Shown: positions 8,835 to 18,333, counted from the stretch's first letter. The stretch: 64,000 nucleotides of DNA from an uncultured Lachnospiraceae bacterium (GCA_910584685.1 CAJUAO010000008.1:62001-126000), one strand, 5' to 3'. Numbers and translations are program-made. The notes: generated from the letters alone by a model not told the origin.

Positions 8835-9617
8835 TTATCGTGTGTTTCTTGAATTAATTACAAGAAATATACCCATAGGAATAAGAAAAAGACTAATCCA
8901 CTGGGATGTGGAAAGACTAAGCCATATGCCACGGATTGTATCTCCTCTGAAAAATTCCAGAATAAAGCGTATAATACCATAGGAGATAAGATATATGCCG
9001 AGAGAGGCTCCCTTAACGGGAGTCTTTTTTCGTGTATAAATAAAAATAATTATAAACAAAATAAAGCACAGGCCGGCCTCAATTAGCTGAACAGGAAACC
9101 GGGGATAAAGATGAAGATACGGGGATGCTTCATTGTAGGGAAACTGTACGGCAAAAGGGCCGTAATATTCCACGCCATAGCAGCAGCCGCCGAAAAAGCA
9201 GCCGATTCTTCCAAAGCTTTGGGCAAATGGAATCAGAGGAGTGAGAACATTTAAAAAAATGCCCCTGTCAAAATGAAAGGCGCGACAAAATATAAGCACG
9301 CCTATAACGGCTCCTATAAGGGAGCCGTAAAATACATAGCCCCCAAATAAAAAATCTGCTTTCTCATAGAATGACATACTGCTATATGTATTGTAATCGG
9401 AAATAAAGGAAGGAAGCCTTGTGATGGCATAAAGAAGCTTGGCGCCTATAAGAAGCCCTGCCGCCGCAAAGGAGCCGGAGCATATAATATATCGGGCATG
9501 TATGCCGTAAAGCCTTCCGAGAGTTGAACATACGGCAAGTCCCCCGGCAAATGCAATTATGATAATCATACCGTATACAGGCAGTTCAAAACCGCCGACA
9601 TGAATGTATGGATACAT
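8835..9617 (-). CDS. lgt: Prolipoprotein diacylglyceryl transferase
   Basis: A 260-aa polytopic membrane enzyme that transfers diacylglycerol from phosphatidylglycerol to the lipobox cysteine of prolipoproteins. Family landmarks are the N-terminal PVYGMIIIIAF segment, GGYVFYGSLIGAV, and the signature GRIGCFFGGCCYG with the conserved Arg-Ile-Gly. At least six hydrophobic segments are visible. The ATG at 9617 has GGGAGG seven bases upstream. An intrinsic terminator for the upstream amidase gene separates it from that gene, so it probably has its own promoter. Confidence 0.94.
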   Translation of the reverse strand: MYPYIHVGGFELPVYGMIIIIAFAGGLAVCSTLGRLYGIHARYIICSGSFAAAGLLIGAKLLYAITRLPSFISDYNTYSSMSFYEKADFLFGGYVFYGSLIGAVIGVLIFCRAFHFDRGIFLNVLTPLIPFAQSFGRIGCFFGGCCYGVEYYGPFAVQFPYNEASPYLHLYPRFPVQLIEAGLCFILFIIIFIYTRKKTPVKGASLGIYLISYGIIRFILEFFRGDTIRGIWLSLSTSQWISLFLIPMGIFLVINSRNTR

Positions 9618-9695
9618 AGCTTCCTCCCGCCATCAGACTGTGAATATATGTAAAACCATATCAGAAATCCAAGAGAAAATCAAGATATATACATC

Positions 9696-9741
9696 AAAAA
9701 TACTATGCCGTGTGATAACTCCCCCACAGGGCATAGTATTT
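9696..9741 (-). terminator. Intrinsic terminator of the amidase gene
   Basis: Minus strand: AAATACTATGCC, a loop of about 20 bases, GGCATAGTATTT, followed by further T residues. It lies about 10 bases after the amidase stop. Confidence 0.85.
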
Positions 9742-9750
9742 CTGCAATTC

Positions 9751-10512
9751 TCATGTGGTTATAAATGTAGTAAATCCGGCGTTTCTTAGACGGTTTTCCA
9801 TGGCCACCGCATTTGCAAGATTTGCAAAGGCTCCTACCTGGACTCTGTATATACCGTTAGAGCTTACAACATACGCAGGGAATCCCCCGTTATTCAGCCG
9901 CATAGAGAGAGATGCAGCAGTATCGGCGTTATCATATGCTCCTACCTGAACTCTGTAAAGAGGAGTTTCCATTAAATCGCCCATGTCAAGAGTATCAAGT
10001 ATGCCGTCAGCTATTGCCTCAGCTATTTCATTAAACTGTTCATCAAATTTTTCATTATCGTTTGGATTGTCAATAAAGCCCGCTTCAACCAGCAGGGCAG
10101 GCATTTTTGTTCTTTTTAAAACCACAAGGTTTGGCCGTTCAATAACGCCTCTGTTAGTCCAGCCCAGCTCCTCAAGATTTTCATTTATATTCCTTGCCAT
10201 TTCAGCCTTTATGCCGCTGTCATCATATACAAGCGTCTCTATTCCCGAACCCTGGCCGGGAGTGGCAGTTGCATTTCTGTGGAAAGACACAAAAAAGTCA
10301 GCGTCAGCGTTGTTTCCCATAGTCGCCTTTTCAAAAGGTGTGTTATATACATCTGTAGTTCTTGTATACTCTACATCGATACCGGCATTTTCAAGTATCT
10401 GTCCTACGGCAAAGGCGAGGTTTAGCACATCGTCCTTTTCTTTTCTGCCTTCAAATGATGCTCCCCAGTCAGAGCCGCCGTGCCCCGGGTCTAAAACGAT
10501 TTTATAAGCCAT
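9751..10512 (-). CDS. N-acetylmuramoyl-L-alanine amidase (Amidase_3) with SPOR domain
   Basis: 253 aa. The Amidase_3 domain fills about residues 1-175: zinc ligands are visible in LDPGHGG, in the GRKEKDD segment (Glu) and in SFHRNA, with the catalytic Glu in LLVEAGFIDN. A C-terminal SPOR domain (about 185-253) consists of two YRVQVGA half-repeats and should bind denuded glycan at division or sporulation septa. It cleaves the amide between MurNAc and the stem peptide. No signal peptide is seen, unlike most exported amidases, so release by lysis, a non-classical route or a forespore role is open. RBS: GGAGAG before the ATG. Confidence 0.9.
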   Translation of the reverse strand: MAYKIVLDPGHGGSDWGASFEGRKEKDDVLNLAFAVGQILENAGIDVEYTRTTDVYNTPFEKATMGNNADADFFVSFHRNATATPGQGSGIETLVYDDSGIKAEMARNINENLEELGWTNRGVIERPNLVVLKRTKMPALLVEAGFIDNPNDNEKFDEQFNEIAEAIADGILDTLDMGDLMETPLYRVQVGAYDNADTAASLSMRLNNGGFPAYVVSSNGIYRVQVGAFANLANAVAMENRLRNAGFTTFITT

Positions 10513-10699
10513 AATTCTCTCCGGAAAATCATGTTCCTTATAGTATATGAGGAATAGGCCTTAAGTTTACAGATAAAAGTAAAAAAGTATCAAAATTAAG
10601 GAAATATTTAAGCAGGGAAAGGTATTTGATATAAGTACTTGTTATTTAACGCGGCCCTTGATATAATTTATTTACGGTTAGGGAAAAGGGGATGCAGTT

Positions 10700-10777
10700 A
10701 TGAGCAGCAAGGCAGAGAAATGCTGTTATTCAAAATCTGAAAGCATAGCGCTTAATGGAAAGGAGATATTAATATGA
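10700..10777 (+). CDS. 25-aa ORF translationally coupled to the DUF3737 gene
   Basis: ATG at 10700 preceded by AAGGGG; 25 codons containing a Cys-Cys pair, ending in TGA that overlaps the ATG of the DUF3737 gene (ATGA at 10774-10777). The downstream ribosome site AAGGAG lies inside this small frame. The arrangement looks like a leader peptide or coupling cistron. No homologue is recognised; the frame could also be chance. Confidence 0.35.
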   Translation: MSSKAEKCCYSKSESIALNGKEILI

Positions 10778-11625
10778 CTATAATTACAGATAAAACCTTT
10801 GATGAGGAAAGAGCATTATATGGACAGAGCAATATTAGTGTGAGGAATTGCAGCTTTGACGGTCCCGCCGACGGAGAAAGCGCCTTTAAGGAGGGAAAAG
10901 AGGTAGAGGTAGAGAATTGCTTTTTTAATCTCCGTTATCCCTTCTGGCATGACGACGGATTAAAGATTAATGCATCTGAAATGACAGAGCTTTGCAGGGC
11001 GGCCCTTTGGTATTCTCACAATATCGAAATCACCGGTACAAAGCTTCATGGCATTAAAGCGCTGCGTGAATGTGGAAATGTTACAATGAGGGGCTGCAGT
11101 ATTATTTCGCCGGAATTTGGCTGGTCGGTACAGGGAATCGCCATGGAGGACTGTACTGTGGAAAGCGAATATTTTATGATGCGTTCTGCTAATCTTACCT
11201 TTAGGGAGGTACAGATGAAGGGGAAATATTCCTTCCAGTACATAACGGATTCCGTATTTGAGGATTGTGTTTTTGATACGAAGGATGCCTTCTGGCATGC
11301 AAAAAATGTGACAATCCGCAACAGCACCATAAAGGGGGAATATCTTGCATGGTACAGTGAGAATATAACCTTTGAAAACTGTAAAATTATTGGAACGCAG
11401 CCTTTATGCTACTGTAATGGTCTTAAGCTTATAAATTGCGAGATGACAGACACGGATTTGAGCTTTGAGCGTTCCCATGTAGAGGCAACCCTGACTGCTC
11501 CTATTGTAAGCATTAAAAATCCCCTGTCAGGTCATATTTATGTACCAAAGGCAGGAGAGATTATTATGGATATTCCGGAAGCTAAGGGTGAGGTTATTAC
11601 TACGAAAAAGTGCTGCTGCGCATAA
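10774..11625 (+). CDS. DUF3737 family right-handed beta-helix protein
   Basis: 283 aa, recognised as DUF3737. It shows short repeating strands with alternating hydrophobics (ENCFFNLRYPFWHD, ITGTKLHGIKAL, MEDCTVESEYFMM, FENCKIIGTQPL), the pattern of a right-handed parallel beta-helix. Cytoplasmic: no signal peptide. Function is unknown. The C-terminus is unusual in ending Lys-Lys-Cys-Cys-Cys-Ala. AAGGAG lies 7 bases upstream of the ATG. It may be preceded by a coupled 25-codon ORF. Confidence 0.9.
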   Translation: MTIITDKTFDEERALYGQSNISVRNCSFDGPADGESAFKEGKEVEVENCFFNLRYPFWHDDGLKINASEMTELCRAALWYSHNIEITGTKLHGIKALRECGNVTMRGCSIISPEFGWSVQGIAMEDCTVESEYFMMRSANLTFREVQMKGKYSFQYITDSVFEDCVFDTKDAFWHAKNVTIRNSTIKGEYLAWYSENITFENCKIIGTQPLCYCNGLKLINCEMTDTDLSFERSHVEATLTAPIVSIKNPLSGHIYVPKAGEIIMDIPEAKGEVITTKKCCCA

Positions 11626-11686
11626 GCTTTCTCAATATCTTTGATATATTGATATAAAGAACAACTGATTATTTGGAGGATTTAAT

Positions 11687-11728
11687 ATGTGGTGTCATTT
11701 TTTATACAATAATAACAAGCTGCGCTAA
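11687..11728 (+). CDS. Possible 13-aa peptide ORF
   Basis: ATG with an excellent ribosome site (TTGGAGGA, 7 bases before), followed by 13 codons (MWCHFLYNNNKLR) and TAA. It is followed by a terminator-like hairpin (11762-11813). It could be a leader peptide for the kinase-like gene at 11841, a remnant of a lost gene, or fortuitous. No function is claimed. Confidence 0.3.
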   Translation: MWCHFLYNNNKLR

Positions 11729-11761
11729 TATGGCAGCAGGCTAAATATTGCATTTAGATGA

Positions 11762-11813
11762 GGCTGTCCCGTTAAGCAGGACATAAATTAAAAGTTAATG
11801 CGGCAGCTTTTTT
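11762..11813 (+). terminator. Terminator-like hairpin before the kinase-like gene
   Basis: GCTG...GTTAA pairs with TTAAT...CAGC, and six T residues follow. It lies after the DUF3737 gene and 28 bases before the next start, so it is either the DUF3737 terminator or an attenuator with the 13-codon ORF upstream of it. Confidence 0.55.
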
Positions 11814-11840
11814 ATTTTTGTACAAAAAAGGAGATTATAT

Positions 11841-12503
11841 ATGGAAATTCAAAATAATATAATAAAGCGCTATTTAAAAAACTGTTTTTTTATTACAGGC
11901 ACTGCATATGCCGGGAAATCAACAATGTGTAAGCTTCTGGCGGAAAGATACAGCATGATACACTGTGAAGAGAACTACAATATGGATTTGATTTTATCTG
12001 TTGTGACAAAAGAGCAGCAGCCAAGTCTTAATTATTTCAATACAAAGAAAAGCTGGCAGGAATATGTTAGCCGTACCCCTGATGAATATGAAAGCTGGTA
12101 TAACAACACGTCAAGGGAGGCTGCAGACTTTGAAGTTGCCGAGCTTATAAAGCTTTCTGCAAATGACAGGGTAATTGTTGATACTAATATTCCTTTAAGC
12201 ATTTTAAAGGAAATAGCAGCTTATAATCATGTGGCGGTTATGCTTTCGCCTAAATCAATGTCCGTAGACAGATTTTTTGACAGAGAGGATGAGGAAAAGC
12301 AGTTTCTTTTATCAGAAATCAAAAAATGTCCAAACCCGGAAAAAGCCCTTAAAAACTTTAAAGAGTGTATAGCAAGGGTAAACAGTAAAAAATATTATGA
12401 CAAATTTAAAAACAGCGGCTTTTTTATTATTGAAAGGGATAATACTGAGGCCGATACAAGGGAAGAAATCCTTCAAAGGCTTGCATCTCATTTTAAGCTG
12501 TAA
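11841..12503 (+). CDS. P-loop nucleotide kinase-like protein
   Basis: 220 aa, cytoplasmic. A Walker A motif GTAYAGKST sits at about residues 20-28; VIVDTNIP (about 112-119) fits a Walker B-like or substrate strand, and a basic, helical C-terminus follows. The shape recalls shikimate/adenylate kinase-like or nucleoside kinase-like P-loop proteins of unknown substrate. The RBS AAAGGAG lies 8 bases upstream. No operon partner: argS follows after 77 bases with its own ribosome site. Confidence 0.7.
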   Translation: MEIQNNIIKRYLKNCFFITGTAYAGKSTMCKLLAERYSMIHCEENYNMDLILSVVTKEQQPSLNYFNTKKSWQEYVSRTPDEYESWYNNTSREAADFEVAELIKLSANDRVIVDTNIPLSILKEIAAYNHVAVMLSPKSMSVDRFFDREDEEKQFLLSEIKKCPNPEKALKNFKECIARVNSKKYYDKFKNSGFFIIERDNTEADTREEILQRLASHFKL

Positions 12504-12580
12504 TAAAAATTCTGTTGATTTTTTCAATGAAAATTAGTATATTTAAGGCATTACCATAATTATGAAGGGAATATAGGAAA

Positions 12581-14347
12581 ATGAAAAAAATATTGGATTT
12601 AATGACGGAACAATTTTCCAAGGCGTTTGCAGCAGCAGGCTATGATGAAAAATACGGACGGGTTACTGTATCAAACAGACCTGATTTGTGCGAATATCAG
12701 TGCAATGGCGCAATGGCAGCCGCAAAGGAATATAAAAAGGCTCCTTTTATGATAGCAGACGACGTGGCGGCAGCAATTTCCCAAAGCGACATGTTTAAGT
12801 CGGTAGAGGTTGTAAAGCCGGGCTTTATAAATATAATTGTAAGCGACAGTATGCTTTCCTCATATATAAATGAAATGGCAAGGGAGGAGAAGCTTGGCTA
12901 TGAGGCAGACGGAAGCGATAACATAATTATAGATTATGGCGGCCCTAATGTAGCAAAGCCTCTTCATGTAGGGCATCTCAGGACTGCAATTATAGGAGAA
13001 AGCCTGAAGAGAATATTCAGGTTTGCAGGAAATAAGGTTACAGGCGACATTCATCTGGGAGACTGGGGACTTCAAATGGGACTTGTAATAGAGCAGCTTC
13101 ATGACAATAAGCCGGATTTGCCGTACTATGACGAGACCTTTGAAGGAGAATATCCAAAGGAGCCTCCCTTTACCCTTTCTGAGCTGGAGCAGATATATCC
13201 TGCGGCCAGCGCCAGGTCAAAGGTAGAGGAGACTTTTAAGGAAAGAGCCCAGCTTGCAACTTATAAGCTTCAAAAGGGCTATAAGCCCTATAGGGCATTG
13301 TGGAAGCATATAATGAATGTATCAGTGGCAGACCTTAGGCAGAATTATGAAAACCTGAACGTGGAGTTTGACTTGTGGAAGGGTGAAAGTGACGCTGAGG
13401 AATATATAGATGAAATGATAGCTGATTTTGAGGCAAAGGGACTTGTACATGAAAGTCAGGGCGCATTGGTGGCAGATGTTAAGGAGGAAACAGACACAAA
13501 GGAAATTCCTCCCTGTATAATAAAAAAATCAGACGGCGCTACCCTTTACGCAACAACAGACCTTGCAACCATCATAATGCGAGTTAAGGAGATTAATCCT
13601 GACAAAATAATATATGTGGCAGATAACCGTCAGGAGATGCATTTTACACAGGTATTCAGGGTGGCAGAAAAAGCCTTCTTCAGTAAAAAAGCAGAGTATA
13701 TTTTTCACGGCTTCGGCACCATGAACGGAAAGGACGGAAAGCCCTTTAAGACTAGGGAAGGCGGTATAATGCGTCTTGAAAATCTTATTGCGGAAATAAA
13801 CGAAGCCGTCTATAACAAGATAATGGAAAACCGTCAGGTTTCAGAGGAGGAGGCAAGGACTATAGCAAAAACCGTAGGGCTGGCAGCAGTTAAGTACGGT
13901 GATTTATCAAATCAGGCGTCAAAGGACTATGTCTTTGATATAGACAGATTTACCTCCTTTGAAGGAAATACGGGTCCGTATATTTTATACACTATAGTGC
14001 GTATAAAATCTATTTTGGAAAAATATGCGCAGACAGGAAAAAATGCGGACAAGCTTTCAGGCGGGGTAAACAGTGAACTGAATGAAAGTGAAAAGCAGCT
14101 TATGCTTGAATTATCACGCTTTAATGAAATGATGGAAAGCGCTTACAGGGAGATGGCGCCTCACAAAATATGCGCGTATATATATGACCTGTCTAATGCG
14201 TTCAACAAATTTTACCATGAAAACAGGATTATTGCAGAGGAGGATGAGAAAAAGCAGACAGGCTATATAAAGCTTTTGGAGGTTACAAAGAGAACGCTTG
14301 AGGTTTGCATAGAATTGCTGGGCTTTAGCGCTCCTTCAAAGATGTAG
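12581..14347 (+). CDS. argS: Arginyl-tRNA synthetase
   Basis: 588 aa class I synthetase charging tRNA-Arg. The N-terminal Add1 domain (about 1-100) is followed by the HIGH-type motif in GGPNVAKPLHVGHLRTA (about 122-138), a Rossmann fold, the degenerate KMSKS region (GKDGKPFKTREGG), and the helical DALR anticodon-binding domain with the usual AFNKFYHENRI segment and ending. Full length. The RBS is the weak GGGAA before the ATG. A terminator-like structure follows at 14479-14513. Confidence 0.96.
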   Translation: MKKILDLMTEQFSKAFAAAGYDEKYGRVTVSNRPDLCEYQCNGAMAAAKEYKKAPFMIADDVAAAISQSDMFKSVEVVKPGFINIIVSDSMLSSYINEMAREEKLGYEADGSDNIIIDYGGPNVAKPLHVGHLRTAIIGESLKRIFRFAGNKVTGDIHLGDWGLQMGLVIEQLHDNKPDLPYYDETFEGEYPKEPPFTLSELEQIYPAASARSKVEETFKERAQLATYKLQKGYKPYRALWKHIMNVSVADLRQNYENLNVEFDLWKGESDAEEYIDEMIADFEAKGLVHESQGALVADVKEETDTKEIPPCIIKKSDGATLYATTDLATIIMRVKEINPDKIIYVADNRQEMHFTQVFRVAEKAFFSKKAEYIFHGFGTMNGKDGKPFKTREGGIMRLENLIAEINEAVYNKIMENRQVSEEEARTIAKTVGLAAVKYGDLSNQASKDYVFDIDRFTSFEGNTGPYILYTIVRIKSILEKYAQTGKNADKLSGGVNSELNESEKQLMLELSRFNEMMESAYREMAPHKICAYIYDLSNAFNKFYHENRIIAEEDEKKQTGYIKLLEVTKRTLEVCIELLGFSAPSKM

Positions 14348-14478
14348 CATAAAAATGCAGATAAAAATTTTCAATATAAATGTGAAAGTGAAATAGTGAA
14401 AATGTGAAATTAATAAAGTGCTTTATCTTTGATAGAATTTGTGATAAAATAAAAAATGTTAATGCAATAAAACTTTTA

Positions 14479-14513
14479 AAGAGCTTTAGCTTTTTAAGAG
14501 CTTTAGCTCTTTT
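14479..14513 (+). terminator. Terminator after argS
   Basis: The hairpin AAGAGC-TTTA-GCTCTT runs into TTTT (14496-14513). It is preceded by a direct repeat of its left arm (AAGAGCTTTAGC, starting at 14479), which can compete for the same pairing. The rest of the 249-base gap 14348-14596 is AT-rich with no gene seen. Confidence 0.7.
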
Positions 14514-14596
14514 GATACTTGCAGATTTAACATGTTTTTACGCACTGCAAAATTAACGATAATATAAAGAAAAAGCATAGAAAGAGGTATTATATA

Positions 14597-14893
14597 ATGA
14601 GCCAGGAGAAAGTTGACCGTTATAAAAAGGAAAAAGCAAACAGAAAGCAAAGCTTAGCTAAGAAAAAGCAGCAGAAGCTTTTAAAAACCATAGGAGGAAT
14701 AGCTGCAAGCGTAGCGCTTATAATCGCCATAGTTTTTTCAGCAAAGCTATTGAGAGGTGATTTTGAAGGCGAGACGGAGAAAGAAACATCTTCATATTCA
14801 GAGGAGTATCTTTCCCAGATAAGAGAGCTGTTCAACACAGAAAATTCAACGACAGGCGGAGAGACGGAAACAACTACCGCAGCAAATCAATAA
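14597..14893 (+). CDS. Small single-pass membrane protein
   Basis: 98 aa: a strongly basic N-terminus (about residues 1-29, Lys/Arg-rich), one membrane helix (about 30-49, IGGIAASVALIIAIVFSAKL), and an acidic Thr/Glu/Ser-rich tail outside. Topology is predicted as N-in. No family is recognised. AAAGAGG precedes the ATG. It is transcribed alone, between the argS terminator and a bidirectional hairpin (14945-15046). Confidence 0.7.
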   Translation: MSQEKVDRYKKEKANRKQSLAKKKQQKLLKTIGGIAASVALIIAIVFSAKLLRGDFEGETEKETSSYSEEYLSQIRELFNTENSTTGGETETTTAANQ

Positions 14894-14944
14894 AAATTAA
14901 TAATGATAAGCAATATTTAAGCGTTTGAAGGCTTTGCCAAATAT

Positions 14945-15046
14945 AAAGGGCTGCTGTGAAACAAGGAGCTTATGCAGGATATAGCATGTTTAATGGTATA
15001 CACATTATATATTCTGGATATTCTCCGGGTTTTCCAGCAGCCCTTT
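14945..15046 (+). terminator. Long hairpin terminator between convergent genes
   Basis: AAAGGGCTGCTG (14945-14956) pairs with CAGCAGCCCTTT (15035-15046) around a loop of about 78 bases. It lies between the small membrane protein gene (+) and the beta-CASP nuclease gene (-). Because the stem starts with AAA and ends with TTT it can act in both directions. Confidence 0.65.
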
Positions 15047-15066
15047 ATGTATTTTAAGCGAAACCC

Positions 15067-16677
15067 TTAATCGAAGGTCTGTATTTTCTTTGAAAGATTA
15101 TTTATAAGTGTCTCATATTTTAACAAATCCTTGTTTGCAAGGCCATCACTGTCCTTAATGATTTTAAGGAGATTTTCAGCGGCAGATACGGCGCGCCTGT
15201 AGCAGTCGTTTTTCTGCTTAACGGATGGCTTGATTTTAGCAATAAGTACGTTGTTTCCTGTCTCAAGCACCTCCCCTGTAAGTAAATCAACAGAGCCGCC
15301 ATTATATGGCGCATATGCGGGAATATCAAAGGTATTGGTGACAAGCTCGGCAAATATATCGGTAATTTTATCCTCGCCATGGACAACAAATACCTTAGAA
15401 GGCTTATCCTCCATGGAAGCTATCCAGTTAAGCAGTCCGTTTTTATCGGCGTGGCCGCTTATACCCTTAAGTATTTTAATATCAGCGTTTACCTGAATAA
15501 CCTCTCCAAACAATCTTACCTCGTCTATGCCGTCTACAAGCTTTCTTCCGAGAGTTCCCATAGCCTGATAGCCTGCAAAAAGAATAGTACATTCCTTACG
15601 CCACAGGTTGTGCTTCAGGTGGTGTCTTATACGTCCTGCCTCACACATTCCTGACGCGGATATTATTACCTTAAGATGCTCGTCAAAATTTATAAGGCGG
15701 GATTCATCACTTGTAACGGTGGTGATAAGGCCTTTGAAAATAAGGGGATTAATACCTTGGTTTATAAGCTTAAGAGCATCCTCGTCGAAGCAGTCGTACT
15801 TATTTTTATTAAAAACATTTGTTGATTCTATTGCGAGAGGGCTGTCAACATATACGAGAAAATCATCATATTCGGGAAGAAGATGATTTTCCTTTATCTC
15901 TCTTAAAAAGTACAAAAGCTCCTGTGTTCTTCCTACTGCAAATGAAGGAATAACTACATTACCCCCTCTGTCAAAGGTTTCCTTAAGAACATTTAACAGC
16001 TCTTTTATATAGTCTACCCTTTCACTGCTGTGAATTCTGTCTCCGTAGGTAGATTCTATAACAAGATAATCTCCTCCCTCTACAGGAGTAGGGTCCTTAA
16101 GTATAGGCTGGTCTGTATTTCCCACATCACCTGAAAAAATAATTTTTCTTTCCTCACCATCCTCCTTAAGCCAAATTTCTATGGCAGACGAGCCAAGAAG
16201 ATGACCTATATCTGTAAATCGTATAGACACATTTTCAGAAATATCAATTATAGTGTCATAATCACAAGGATAAAAAAGAGATATGGCGGCAAGAGCATCC
16301 TCCATAGTATATAAAGGCTCATAAAAAGGCATATCGGCACGCTTTCTCTTTCTATTTCTCCATTCTGCTTCAAATTCCTGTATATGAGCGCTGTCCTTAA
16401 GCATAATGGAGCAGAGGTCGGCTGTTGCGAAGGTAGATATAATTTCACCCTTAAAGCCTTTTTTGCACATAAGGGGAATAAGACCGGAATGGTCAATATG
16501 TGCATGTGTTAATAAAATAAAATCAATATCTGACGGTGAAACATTAATTTCCTGATTTTCATACAGGTCAGGTCCCTGTTCCATGCCGCAGTCAATAAGA
16601 AAATGGTGTCCGGCAACAGTAATCATATGACAGCTGCCTGTTACCTCATGTGCGGCACCCCAAAATGTAAGCTTCAT
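15067..16677 (-). CDS. Metallo-beta-lactamase/beta-CASP RNA-processing nuclease
   Basis: 536 aa. The metallo-beta-lactamase core has GAAHEVTGSC at the N-terminus and HAHIDH at residues 58-63, then DIGHLLGSSA and SGDVGN. The beta-CASP domain follows (PSFAVGRTQELL, ISASGMCEAGRIRHHL), and a final conserved histidine occurs in VFVVHGE. This is the CPSF73/YSH1-like architecture of zinc-dependent RNA endo/exonucleases. A C-terminal extension of about 70 residues is helical. RBS GGAGG lies before the ATG (minus strand). The substrate is not deducible. Confidence 0.92.
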   Translation of the reverse strand: MKLTFWGAAHEVTGSCHMITVAGHHFLIDCGMEQGPDLYENQEINVSPSDIDFILLTHAHIDHSGLIPLMCKKGFKGEIISTFATADLCSIMLKDSAHIQEFEAEWRNRKRKRADMPFYEPLYTMEDALAAISLFYPCDYDTIIDISENVSIRFTDIGHLLGSSAIEIWLKEDGEERKIIFSGDVGNTDQPILKDPTPVEGGDYLVIESTYGDRIHSSERVDYIKELLNVLKETFDRGGNVVIPSFAVGRTQELLYFLREIKENHLLPEYDDFLVYVDSPLAIESTNVFNKNKYDCFDEDALKLINQGINPLIFKGLITTVTSDESRLINFDEHLKVIISASGMCEAGRIRHHLKHNLWRKECTILFAGYQAMGTLGRKLVDGIDEVRLFGEVIQVNADIKILKGISGHADKNGLLNWIASMEDKPSKVFVVHGEDKITDIFAELVTNTFDIPAYAPYNGGSVDLLTGEVLETGNNVLIAKIKPSVKQKNDCYRRAVSAAENLLKIIKDSDGLANKDLLKYETLINNLSKKIQTFD

Positions 16678-16833
16678 AGAAAACCTCCTTTCTGCGACTG
16701 TTTAGCATAAAAACATTCACGACAATTTATATAATTATTTTAACCTTAAATATTGTGTTTGTCAAATAAACTTGAAATAGTATTTGATATAGCGTGACAA
16801 TTTGCAGTGATTTTTGATAATAAAAAGATAACA

Positions 16834-16862
16834 TTGACAAAATAAAGGATAATTCGTATAAT
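16834..16862 (+). promoter_or_regulatory. Consensus sigma-A promoter
   Basis: TTGACA (16834-16839), a 17-base spacer, and TATAAT (16857-16862): a perfect consensus. It should drive the secreted protein gene at 16961, with a leader of roughly 90 bases. The rest of 16678-16833 is AT-rich with nothing else recognised. Confidence 0.85.
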
Positions 16863-16960
16863 TAGCATAGATTAAAATTTTTTTTGTAATTGTATAAAGG
16901 TCTCGAATATGTTGAAGAAGTTAATAAAAAGTGATTAAAATTTTAAGGAGGAAAATAAAT

Positions 16961-18295
16961 ATGAAAAAAAAGTTTTTGGTAATAGTATTATGTTTAAAAA
17001 TGGCAGTGATGTTAATTGATACTGTAGTAGCTGAAACTAAAGATAGTGTTGAAGAAGCAAAGGAAACTGATTGTTTAAACGTAAAAACAAGTCATAGTGT
17101 GGAAAATCAAAAAAATTATTTGACAAATCAAAGTGAATTAATGAGTATTTCATCAAATGGAATGGTGCAGATTCCATTTAACAGTGGATTGATAAAAATC
17201 AATTTAGATGTAGTAAATGTATGGCAGTTTATTCCAAGTGAAACTGTAGTATATTCTTTTTGGACAAGCGGACAAGTTGACACAGTTATTAATATATATT
17301 CAGATGCAGGTTTAAAAAATTTAGTAATAAGTAATAATAATTCTGGAATAAATCAGAATGCTTGTGTGGTTACAGAATTTATAAAAGGCAGAACATATTA
17401 TGTTACTGTATCAGCAGCGGGAAGTTGGACATCAGGTATATATACATTAAGAGGAATAAAAGGCTTGCCAATGTCAGGGGGTGAGTTGTTTAGTAATTTT
17501 ACTATTTTTAATTCTAGTCAATATAAAAATTATACTAATTGCTATGCATATGTACTTGGAATGTTAAATAATCCTATAACAGGAAATAGGTTTAAAGAAG
17601 GAAGAGGAGTAAATCCGGGAGAAATGGCGGGGAAGTCAATATCTATGAAAGATTTAAAAAATGCTGAGACTGCAAAAACAGCTATCGAAAACGCAGTTAA
17701 ACAAGATTGCGTAGCATGGGGAGGAAATGCATATGAATTTCATCCACTTACAGAAAAACAAATGCCTTCTGTGGGATATTATAAAGTAGCTTTAGTACTG
17801 TCTCCGGGAAAAGATTATCACTGGTATAGGCAAGTATCTGATAGGAGTGGTGGTTGGGCTCATAAGATATCGGTACAAAATGCTATAGATACTGACTATA
17901 GTGGTGAGAAAATATATTATCCCTATTCATGTAACAGAGGAAATTATTCAGTGTTTTTGGGATACTATGAAATAAAAATTTCAGCAACTGTATCTACGTC
18001 ATCCATATCACTACCTCCTGTAACACAATTAGCAAATATTGAGTACAAAAAACAGTTTCCAGTATATTATAATATTAGTATAAATGATTTTAATGACTTT
18101 AAATGTGGAGAAAGTTCAGAAGATGATGTGAAAACTCAGATTGGAGAAGCTCACTCAACAATAGGTTCTGGCTTTATTGGAGATGTATATTATACTGTTG
18201 AAGAGAAAAAAATAGTAGTGTATTATTGTAATGGATTACTTGATGTCATACAGTTAATAAATGACGATAATACGCGAACTACAATTTTAGAATGA
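16961..18295 (+). CDS. Secreted protein with PPC-like domain and Cys/His papain-like motif
   Basis: 444 aa. A signal peptide is predicted (basic start, hydrophobic core, cleavage near VVAET). Residues about 60-165 resemble a bacterial pre-peptidase C-terminal beta-sandwich. The middle (about 170-335) contains NCYAYVLG with Cys near 194, DYHWYRQ with His near 287, and GWAHK with His near 301. This Cys...His arrangement suggests a papain/NlpC-like peptidase or amidase; that is inference. The last 75 residues resemble a BamE/SmpA-like module. The start is the ATG at 16961 (AAGGAGG 8 bases upstream); an upstream in-frame GTG lacks a site. Codon use is more AT-rich than in the neighbours, suggesting acquisition. 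Confidence 0.7.
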   Translation: MKKKFLVIVLCLKMAVMLIDTVVAETKDSVEEAKETDCLNVKTSHSVENQKNYLTNQSELMSISSNGMVQIPFNSGLIKINLDVVNVWQFIPSETVVYSFWTSGQVDTVINIYSDAGLKNLVISNNNSGINQNACVVTEFIKGRTYYVTVSAAGSWTSGIYTLRGIKGLPMSGGELFSNFTIFNSSQYKNYTNCYAYVLGMLNNPITGNRFKEGRGVNPGEMAGKSISMKDLKNAETAKTAIENAVKQDCVAWGGNAYEFHPLTEKQMPSVGYYKVALVLSPGKDYHWYRQVSDRSGGWAHKISVQNAIDTDYSGEKIYYPYSCNRGNYSVFLGYYEIKISATVSTSSISLPPVTQLANIEYKKQFPVYYNISINDFNDFKCGESSEDDVKTQIGEAHSTIGSGFIGDVYYTVEEKKIVVYYCNGLLDVIQLINDDNTRTTILE

Positions 18296-18333
18296 TTTTT
18301 TGAAAAAATATGAAAGGGTTTAGGTGAATTTTA

